This document shows positions 31,450-37,469 of a stretch of DNA of 37,469 nt, one piece after another (positions within the stretch are counted from its first letter, which is position 1; each line of letters opens with the position of its first letter). Under the pieces are notes generated by a model. The model was not told the origin of the DNA. It made no database searches and saw only the letters and a list, made by a program, of their open reading frames with translations. Source of the DNA: an uncultured Bdellovibrionales bacterium. GTDB taxonomy: Bacteria > Bdellovibrionota > Bdellovibrionia > Bdellovibrionales > UBA1609. The stretch covers positions 1 to 37,469 of the forward strand of contig CALGWV010000129.1 in the NCBI GenBank assembly GCA_937936325.1, written 5' to 3'. The position numbers were made by a program, and so were the translations under genes.

Positions 31450-32691
31450 CTATTTTTTCTCAGATCTTTTATAGATTTCATTGATCACACCTACAATATT
31501 CTCATTCAGGACTTTGCGTCCTTTAAGATACACAGCAGGTGTGCCTCGCACTCCGATTTTTTGAGCCAATTCAATTTGTTTTTTAATATTGGTGTAGTCT
31601 TTTTTAGCCACGCAGCTTTTTAAAGAGCTCATGTTTAAAGACTCTGCTACAGCTGCTTTACCGAGACCTTCATAAAAGTATTTTTTAAGTCCGTCCAGGT
31701 CTTTCATGTGTCGACCAATTTGTTGTTGGTGATCAAAAATATAATCATGAACACCCCAGCCTTGTTTTTGTTTTTCTGCACACTCCGTGGCTAATGTAAG
31801 AAAGCAAGAGGCTCCCGTTTTTTGTTCAATATGAGGGTTGCACTCTCCATCTAATGGAAAGCTATAAAACTTAAACTGAACATTGGGCTTAGCTATGGGT
31901 GCACCAGTTTCAACATCTTTAGGGTTTAAGAAATCTTTAAACTCTCTGTAAGTTCGTCCGCAAAAACCACATAAGAAGTCTGCAAACTCAACGATTTCAA
32001 AATCAGGATTGGAGCCTTTTGTGGCCATTAAAGGAGCTACTTTTGTGAAATCTCTCAGGCTGGATTCTGTCCAGTCTTTAATGAGTTCATTATATTTAGA
32101 ATCACTCACGTCAGGTTGAAAACTTGCTTTAAAAGACTGTTGTAAAATGAGGGTTGCCACAGGAATTCCTAGGACTAAAATCCAGGGAGTGCCAAACTCT
32201 AAGAAATTGTTTTTAAAAAATTGAGAGACCCAGTTTCCTGTTGAAACAGTATGTTTTGTCAGCCAGAGAGCCAACCCAAAAATAAGGGCGCTCAGGGCAT
32301 AAAGCAGCATGCAAAAAAGACAGTAAACGCTCATTTGTGTGATTGAGATCACAAACATGATCAGGCTCATGAATAATGAGAACCCGGTTAAGGCTCTTAA
32401 CCACAAAGCCCAATTCTCTTTTTTATTATCTGTCGCAAAGAGGTGGCCCAGGATAAAAAAGATTAAAAACAAGTGAAAAGCGGCTCCCCAAATGGCAAGG
32501 GGGAGGCCTAAGAACTCGCTATAACCGCTAAGTGAAACTTTAGCACAATCAAAAGTGTCATTAATAGAGCAAAGGGACCCTGCAGGACCTCCGGATTTAG
32601 CCTGAAAGTGGGTCACTCCCAAATAAATATGAACCATAGAGGCTAAAGCGATAACAAATGCAGTAATATATGATTTCTTGACTAGACCCAC
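31450..32691 (-). CDS. VKOR-DsbA fusion (disulfide-forming oxidoreductase)
   Basis: 413 residues joining a membrane VKOR domain to a periplasmic thioredoxin-fold domain, so one polypeptide couples disulfide introduction to quinone reduction (the DsbB plus DsbA role). VKOR part: about five helices to residue 185, with shuttle cysteines Cys41 and Cys49, the SGYSEFLGLPLA segment and active-site Cys124-LF-Cys127. DsbA-like part: EFADFLCGFCGRTYREF with Cys241/Cys244, and the cis-proline loop GVRGTPAVYL near 387-396. Two further cysteine sites (GECNPH, ASCFLT) could form a structural disulfide. GTG start with AAGGAG nine bases upstream. No partner redox gene is adjacent. Confidence 0.92.
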   Translation of the reverse strand: MGLVKKSYITAFVIALASMVHIYLGVTHFQAKSGGPAGSLCSINDTFDCAKVSLSGYSEFLGLPLAIWGAAFHLFLIFFILGHLFATDNKKENWALWLRALTGFSLFMSLIMFVISITQMSVYCLFCMLLYALSALIFGLALWLTKHTVSTGNWVSQFFKNNFLEFGTPWILVLGIPVATLILQQSFKASFQPDVSDSKYNELIKDWTESSLRDFTKVAPLMATKGSNPDFEIVEFADFLCGFCGRTYREFKDFLNPKDVETGAPIAKPNVQFKFYSFPLDGECNPHIEQKTGASCFLTLATECAEKQKQGWGVHDYIFDHQQQIGRHMKDLDGLKKYFYEGLGKAAVAESLNMSSLKSCVAKKDYTNIKKQIELAQKIGVRGTPAVYLKGRKVLNENIVGVINEIYKRSEKK

Positions 32692-32830
32692 TTTTGAATA
32701 CTCCTTCGAAAAAAAAATGTCACTCTAAAAGAAAAATACTAGCAGATAAATACAGAGGTGGGAAAGTGTCCAGCGGTCTGAGAAAACCACAAGGTTTAAT
32801 AAAGCTAATTTATTCACTATAAATAGGATT

Positions 32831-32848
32831 TACTGGCTTAAACACCAG
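32831..32848. repeat. Short hairpin upstream of the ChaN-like gene
   Basis: ACTGG and CCAGT pair across eight bases, followed by CCTTTTGTT, about 45 bases before the ATG. It is a weak terminator-like or leader structure. Confidence 0.3.
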
Positions 32849-32893
32849 TCCTTTTGTTGTGTCTTCTTCAAGATGTCTTAAAATAGGAGTCAG

Positions 32894-34450
32894 ATGAAAA
32901 AAAACTGGATCCACACCCGGAGAGATTTTCTCTCAGTCATTAAAGATGAAATTTTATGGATAGAAGGTGAGCCTTCAGAATCATTGAAGAGCTATCAAAA
33001 AGAATATTCAAAAATGTTTCAGGGCCTTTGGTCCGCCGCGACTCCTGAGGAGCTTAAAAATAAACTCAATGAAGTGGATTTGGTTTTAGGTGGAGATTTT
33101 CATGCCTTTGGCCAGTCTCAGCGGAGCCATTTGCGTCTTTTAAGAGAGTTAAAAAGGCCCTTTGTTCTGGCTCTTGAAGTTGTGAACTCTGAAGATCAAC
33201 TGCTCTTGGATAAGTACCTCAGTCAGGAGATCAGTGAAGAGCTTTTCTTACAATCAATGGATTGGGACTCAAGATGGGGCTTCCCATGGGAGCCTTATAA
33301 GAAACTCATTGATTATGCTTTATCGGTTGGAGCTCAGGTTATAGGTGTAAATTTAAAATCTGAAACAGATTTAAAATTAAGAGACCAGCATGCCGCACAT
33401 ATTTTGAACCCCGTCTTAAAGTCTAAAACCCCTCAAACATTGGTTTATTGCATTTATGGGGACCTTCATTTAGCAGATGAGCATTTAATATATTATATAG
33501 ATAAAGAGGGCATAGAAAGCCTTAGACTTTGCCTTAATCCTGGTAAGCTCTATTTTGATTTAGCAGAACGGGGATTAGAAAATGAGATCGATGTTTTAAA
33601 AAAAGGGGAATCCTTATACGCACTTCTAGATAGCCCTCCATGGGTGAAGTGGCAAAGTTATTTGATTAATTTAGAAGAAAACGAAGACCAGTTTATGGAT
33701 GAAACTGAAGGCTATGACGAGAGCTTGGATTTTTCAGATCTGGTGAGTCAGTATATCCGGATCATTGAGACTGACCTAGGACTTTTTATTCCGAGAGATC
33801 GCCTGAGCGTGTATCTCGCATCAGAAGTCCGAACCGGAGAGCTTTACGAATCTGAAGAGAATAAAGCCTTAAGTCAAAAAATAGAAAGTTTAATTATTAC
33901 CGAAAATAGTTTTTATTTACCCACCCATGAGATGCTTTATCTTAGTCGGCCTAGTGTAAATCAAGGCTCTCTTTTGGCTGGCTGGTATGTTCATGGAATT
34001 TTATCCGAGAGAAAAGAAGATTTCCTAGCAGACGCAAATAATAGGTTTCAGTCCATTTGGGTGGAGGCTATAGGGTTTTTCTTAAGTAAATTTATCAATC
34101 CGGAGCGCAAAGCCCCTAGGGAAGAGGGCTTGCAGCAAAGATTAAGGAAAGCTCACCCTCAAGATGAAGGCTATAAAGCTCTGACTTTTGTCTTAGATTA
34201 TAGACTCAAAGAAATTATTTATGCTCACTCAGGGGGTGACTTTAACCCAGATCTAGAGAATTTAAGTTGGATTGAGAGCTTTGAGGCCTTTCGTGTAATA
34301 GGTGAAATGCTTGGTGAAAGATTATTTCAATCCTATAGTCGAGGCCAAACGACGCCGGCCACTCTTATGAATTACCTTTCCATTCCACTAGAGTCCAAGA
34401 GGTTTAATGAAATCTATAAGTTTATTATTAAAACTTTAGAGGTCCAGTAG
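32894..34450 (+). CDS. ChaN-like (haem-binding uptake family) protein with long C-terminal extension
   Basis: 518 residues. The first 260 or so resemble the ChaN/Cofac_haem_bdg fold: VDLVLGGDFHAFGQSQRSHLRLLREL (about 62-87; family members have a similar GE.H....H...L), PFVLALEVVN and MDWDSRWGFPWEPYKKLIDYA, then YGDLHLADEHL near 194. ChaN itself is a lipoprotein of about 280 residues; here there is no signal peptide. The roughly 250-residue C-terminal half is not recognised; it is helical and acidic at its start. The family's haem or iron role is known only for a few members, so function here is uncertain. TAGGAGTCAGATG is a good start signal. It is followed after 32 bases by the GYF_2-like gene. 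Confidence 0.7.
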   Translation: MKKNWIHTRRDFLSVIKDEILWIEGEPSESLKSYQKEYSKMFQGLWSAATPEELKNKLNEVDLVLGGDFHAFGQSQRSHLRLLRELKRPFVLALEVVNSEDQLLLDKYLSQEISEELFLQSMDWDSRWGFPWEPYKKLIDYALSVGAQVIGVNLKSETDLKLRDQHAAHILNPVLKSKTPQTLVYCIYGDLHLADEHLIYYIDKEGIESLRLCLNPGKLYFDLAERGLENEIDVLKKGESLYALLDSPPWVKWQSYLINLEENEDQFMDETEGYDESLDFSDLVSQYIRIIETDLGLFIPRDRLSVYLASEVRTGELYESEENKALSQKIESLIITENSFYLPTHEMLYLSRPSVNQGSLLAGWYVHGILSERKEDFLADANNRFQSIWVEAIGFFLSKFINPERKAPREEGLQQRLRKAHPQDEGYKALTFVLDYRLKEIIYAHSGGDFNPDLENLSWIESFEAFRVIGEMLGERLFQSYSRGQTTPATLMNYLSIPLESKRFNEIYKFIIKTLEVQ

Positions 34451-34482
34451 TCAGTTCTTTTGTTTGTAGAGTAAAATAAAAT

Positions 34483-35136
34483 ATGGAATTTTTTCAACAA
34501 AGCCGGGATCCTGAAATTTGGGTCGTCCAACGTTTTGATAAAAAAAAGCAGCAATGGCTGTCGTTACCACCGGTGAGCTTAAAATCTTTAAAAGAGCAAC
34601 TTCAGAGAAGTGAGTTAAGAGATCAAGATTTTTGCTGGAAGCCTGGCTGGAAGGCTTGGAAAAAAGTTTCGAATCTTAATTTCGAGTCTTATCAGGTTCC
34701 TCAAACATTCATTGAATCTAAAAAACAAAATAATAATTTTTCAAAGTGGATGCTGTCTGCACTCATAATTACAGGTTTTGCTTTTGGGGCAGTGAGGGTT
34801 TCAAATCTTGAAATTGTTAAGAAAAACACAAATTATAACAACCCTTATTTCTTAAAAGTCTCAGCCATGAGGTCCGTAAACAAGCCCTATGAATTTACAG
34901 TGAGATGGCCTGAGAAAGACTTCAACCTCAGTGTGTGGCAGGAAGAAGCTAGAGGCCCTGGTGGTAAAGGCAAGCTTGAAGGGGCTTATCGTATTGAGCA
35001 GATTCAGGAGGGGGTATTTAAAGTCGACCTTTCAAGCTTTGACTTTAAGCCTGGGGTCTATCATCTTTTAGTGAGTTCAAAGCAGAATTTAGACCTTGAG
35101 CTTTCTCGAGAGTTTGTTGTGAATGCGCCATTATAA
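34483..35136 (+). CDS. GYF_2-like single-pass membrane protein
   Basis: 217 residues in three parts. Residues 10-65 resemble the GYF_2 (DUF4339) domain: IWVVQRFDKKKQQWLSLPPVSLKSLKEQL...CWKPGWKAWKKVSN, with the W-P-G-W-W style end. One hydrophobic segment (about 87-104, WMLSALIITGFAFGAVRV) is a membrane helix. The C-terminal 110 residues look like a beta-sandwich (VSAMRSVNKPYEFTVRWPE ... VYHLLVSSKQNLDLELSREFVV), probably periplasmic. The cytoplasmic GYF-like part would bind a partner. The ribosome site is weak. It sits between the ChaN-like gene and argS on the same strand (32- and 55-base gaps); no further function is known. Confidence 0.72.
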   Translation: MEFFQQSRDPEIWVVQRFDKKKQQWLSLPPVSLKSLKEQLQRSELRDQDFCWKPGWKAWKKVSNLNFESYQVPQTFIESKKQNNNFSKWMLSALIITGFAFGAVRVSNLEIVKKNTNYNNPYFLKVSAMRSVNKPYEFTVRWPEKDFNLSVWQEEARGPGGKGKLEGAYRIEQIQEGVFKVDLSSFDFKPGVYHLLVSSKQNLDLELSREFVVNAPL

Positions 35137-35191
35137 GGAAGCTTATGAACCCTCTATCATTTAGTTTTGGGTCTATTGCTAAAACCAGCCT

Positions 35192-36898
35192 ATGAAGTTA
35201 CAAATAAAAGAAAAACTTGCCAGTGAAATTTTAAAAGTCTTTCCTGAAGGTTTGACTCGAACACAGCTTATGGCTTTGTTTGAAAAGCCTAAAAATGAAA
35301 AACATGGACACCTATCTATGCCTGTTTTTTTCCTGGCGGCCACGCTTAAAAAAGCACCTCCTATTATTGCAAAAGATCTTTGTGAAAAAATCAGCGAACT
35401 TGGAATCACATTTTTGGATGAGGTGACTTCGGTTTCTGGGTTTATTAACTTTAAATTTAAAAGTCATTTTTTAGCAGATGAGCTCGAGCAATTTATTAAA
35501 GCAGGAGCAATAGGTTTGACTAAAAAAGGGGAAGCTAAAAAAATGGTGATCGATTACGGATCACCAAATGTGGCTAAACCCATGAACGTGGGGCATCTCA
35601 GAGCCTCTGTGATTGGCCAAGCCTTGAGAAACTTGGCAGAAAGCCAGGGCTATGAAGTTGTAGGGCTCAATCATCTTGGAGATTGGGGTGTACAGTTTGG
35701 GAAGTTGGTCTGGGCCTATCAAAACTGGAAACAAGATTATGATTTTGAAAACCAGCCCTTTAAATCTTTATTTAATATTTATGTGCGCTTTCATGCTGAG
35801 GCTGAAAAAAATCCTGAACTTAATGAATTTGGTGCTGCAAAGTTTAGAGAGCTTGAGGCCGGTGATCCAGAAATTTTAGAAATCTGGAAGCTCTTCGTAG
35901 ACATGTCACTTGTGGAGTATGACAAAATTTGGGCCAGACTAGGTGTGAAACATGATCTCGTAAGAGGGGAGTCTTTTTACTCGGATCAGCTAGATGATCT
36001 TATTGATAAAATTAAGGAGGCCGGTCTTTTAGAAAAAAGTGAGGGTGCTTTTGTGGTTTCAATGGATGATGATCGTCCTCCATGTTTGATTCAAAAAAGT
36101 GATGGGGCCTCGCTCTATGCCACAAGAGATTTAGCTTCAGCGATTTACAGAAAAGAGGTTTTAGGCTGTGATCTTAATGTGTATGTCACAGGAGTAGATC
36201 AAAAGCTTCATTTTTCACAAGTATTTACAGTTTTAGAAAAAATGAACTACGACTGGGTGAGCGAGTGCTCACATATTATGTTTGGCATGTATAGATTTAA
36301 AGACTCAGGAAAAATGTCCACTCGAAAAGGCAGAGCTATTTTCTTAGAAGATATTCTGAACCAGTCTGTTGAAAAAGTGAAAGGAATCATTCAGGAAAAA
36401 AACCCTGATCTCAAAAACATTGAAGAGGTTGCTGAGATTGTGGGCGTCGGAGCCATCATTTTTAATGATCTTGCTAATGACCGCATCAAAGATGTGGATT
36501 TTGAATGGGATAAAATTTTAAATTTTTCAGGAAACTCTGGTCCTTACGTGCAGTATACGGCTGTGAGATGCAAGAGTATTATGAGAAAGTCCACAATACC
36601 TGTGCCAGAGCGTTTTCCATCCATGCCTCAATTTGAAGAGGCCGAACTCGATTTGGTGTTAAGGCTTTTAAATTACGAAACCACATTGGGGGAAGCCTTT
36701 AAGCATTCTAAACCCAATTATGTGGCGGCTTACCTGCTTGAACTTTGTCAAAGTTACAATAGCTTTTATAATAAGTGTAAAGTGCTTTCAGATGACCCGC
36801 GTCTCACGCAAAAAAGATTATATCTAGTAGACGCCACTCAAAAAGTGATCACCGAAGGTCTGAAGATTTTAAATATTAAAACACCAGAGCAAATGTAG
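35192..36898 (+). CDS. argS: Arginyl-tRNA synthetase
   Basis: Charges tRNA-Arg; a cytoplasmic class I synthetase. 568 residues, usual length. Landmarks: an N-terminal Add1-type domain (residues 1-90), the HIGH-type motif in AKPMNVGHLRAS (about 128-139), NHLGDWGVQFGKLVWA typical of ArgRS, SDGASLYATRDLASAIYR, GVDQKLHFSQVF, the KMSKS counterpart GKMSTRKGR (about 373), and the alpha-helical anticodon-binding domain with YVQYTAVRCKSI and a C-terminal KILNIKTPEQM. The start has no obvious Shine-Dalgarno. It is followed by a decayed small gene. Confidence 0.97.
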   Translation: MKLQIKEKLASEILKVFPEGLTRTQLMALFEKPKNEKHGHLSMPVFFLAATLKKAPPIIAKDLCEKISELGITFLDEVTSVSGFINFKFKSHFLADELEQFIKAGAIGLTKKGEAKKMVIDYGSPNVAKPMNVGHLRASVIGQALRNLAESQGYEVVGLNHLGDWGVQFGKLVWAYQNWKQDYDFENQPFKSLFNIYVRFHAEAEKNPELNEFGAAKFRELEAGDPEILEIWKLFVDMSLVEYDKIWARLGVKHDLVRGESFYSDQLDDLIDKIKEAGLLEKSEGAFVVSMDDDRPPCLIQKSDGASLYATRDLASAIYRKEVLGCDLNVYVTGVDQKLHFSQVFTVLEKMNYDWVSECSHIMFGMYRFKDSGKMSTRKGRAIFLEDILNQSVEKVKGIIQEKNPDLKNIEEVAEIVGVGAIIFNDLANDRIKDVDFEWDKILNFSGNSGPYVQYTAVRCKSIMRKSTIPVPERFPSMPQFEEAELDLVLRLLNYETTLGEAFKHSKPNYVAAYLLELCQSYNSFYNKCKVLSDDPRLTQKRLYLVDATQKVITEGLKILNIKTPEQM

Positions 36899-36918
36899 TT
36901 TCTTATTCTTGGGGGGGT

Positions 36919-37212
36919 GTGTTCATTGATGTGATCAGTTATAAATTGGCAGAAGGTATTACGGAAGAGGCTTTTCAAGAGGCCGCAAATTCTGTTTTAT
37001 AATTTGGATGAAACATCAAGAAGGTTTTGTGGGATGGGGTATCAACAAAACAGATGATGGATTTACAGACTTTGTCTATTGGCAAAACAAAGCCTCAAGC
37101 TACAGCTAAAATGACAGACATCCCCCAAGATCATAAGTGGCTTCAGTGCTACGACATGCCCACAGTAAAATCCCAAAAGCTAGAGCAAAAATTCAGTTTT
37201 AAAATCAAATGA
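36919..37212 (+). pseudogene. Frameshifted small alpha/beta-barrel-like protein gene
   Basis: Three frames join into one sensible protein of about 95 residues. It begins VFIDVISYKLAEGITEEAFQ...ANSVL (GTG at 36919; frame stops at 37000). It continues in a second frame as WMKHQEGFVGWGINKT...GFTDFVYWQNKASSYS (37005 to about 37104). It returns to the first frame as KMTDIPQDHKWLQCYDMP...SQKLEQKFSFKIK. The pattern (early strand and helix, central W-containing strands, DFVYW, late helix) resembles small dimeric alpha/beta-barrel (antibiotic-biosynthesis-monooxygenase-like) proteins. Two shifts and in-frame stops indicate a dead gene unless the assembly is wrong. Confidence 0.6.
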
Positions 37213-37469
37213 TCTTTTAGAATTGCTATTTAAAAACGACATTTCAAGCTGGCACAATTGAACACTTCAAAGAATTATCAGTTAATTCCATTATTTGGCC
37301 TGAATCCAATATAAGTCTATTTATATGGGATTCAGATAGCCCTAAATTCAGAATCAACAATATTTTTAAAAACTACAAAAATGTTCGGATTTCTTGAATT
37401 TTCAATTCTTAGTCGACATACTCTCGTTAACTAACTACTTCTATGTATAATTTACATATTCCAAGCATC
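37213..37469. other. Right-edge sequence without a clear gene
   Basis: An ATG-less open stretch at 37221-37397 encodes a protein-like string (KTTFQAGTIEHFKELSV... LFIWDSDSPKFRINNIF) that ends at TGA. It could be a remnant of a second decayed gene. Nothing else is recognisable up to the edge. Confidence 0.3.

Noticed and set aside
37027-37212. Stand-alone 61-residue gene
   Set aside because: Its first 28 residues are out of frame with the protein-like sequence; it is better explained as the tail of a frameshifted gene.
1-37469. CRISPR arrays, tRNA or rRNA genes
   Set aside because: No regularly spaced direct repeats and no tRNA-like T-loop or acceptor patterns were seen by eye.

Overview
The window reads as a chromosomal segment of an AT-rich Gram-negative bacterium. 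The Gram-negative signs are a signal-peptide beta-barrel protein ending in phenylalanine, DapD and an MpaA-like mDAP-peptide amidase, FeoA/FeoB, heme A synthase and many exported proteins. The gene mix (FadE-type acyl-CoA dehydrogenase, IcmF fused mutase, VKOR-DsbA fusion, secreted leucine-rich-repeat protein, many unrecognised exported proteins) would suit a Bdellovibrionota-like or related predatory/deltaproteobacterial lineage. That placement is inference from gene content, not from a marker gene.

Layout. 1-5.1 kb: fadE (probably cut at the left edge), an EamA-type transporter, then an unrecognised exported protein (3501-4670) bracketed by two inverted copies of a roughly 170-185 bp TA-flanked palindromic element. 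5.1-7.0 kb: ctaA on the minus strand and about 1 kb without a normal gene, which holds a compact minus-strand unit (promoter, 5' hairpin, strong ribosome site, 13-codon ORF, alternative hairpins, terminator). 7.0-10.4 kb: fumC and an unknown-map gene pair, each preceded by a very long, nearly perfect hairpin. 10.5-16.9 kb: a tight operon ahcY-hbd-enoyl-CoA hydratase-icmF ending in a rho-independent terminator; with fadE it points to fatty-acid or branched-chain acyl-CoA breakdown and B12-dependent carbon-skeleton rearrangement. 16.9-20.4 kb: a solute-binding-like protein, a beta-barrel protein with a clear terminator, a small two-helix membrane protein and a periplasmic lipase-like hydrolase. 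20.5-24.5 kb: feoB and feoA (minus), then hslO (Hsp33) and a divergent ZIP-like transporter (plus). 24.5-27.7 kb: dapD and an mpaA-like amidase (minus), then an aldehyde dehydrogenase (plus), with a 61-bp near-perfect palindrome between the last two. 27.9-31.1 kb: a long coiled-coil protein, a small exported protein and a leucine-rich-repeat gene that looks frameshifted. 31.4-37.5 kb: VKOR-DsbA fusion, a ChaN-like protein, a GYF_2-like membrane protein, argS, and a decayed small gene at the right edge.

The coding genes are mostly ordinary metabolism, iron uptake, redox folding and envelope functions. The unusual content is in the intergenic DNA: a family of TA-flanked miniature inverted-repeat elements, three long hairpins with 29-41 bp arms placed just upstream of genes, and the small peptide/RNA unit at 6361-6520. 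No CRISPR array, tRNA, rRNA or intact transposase was seen.
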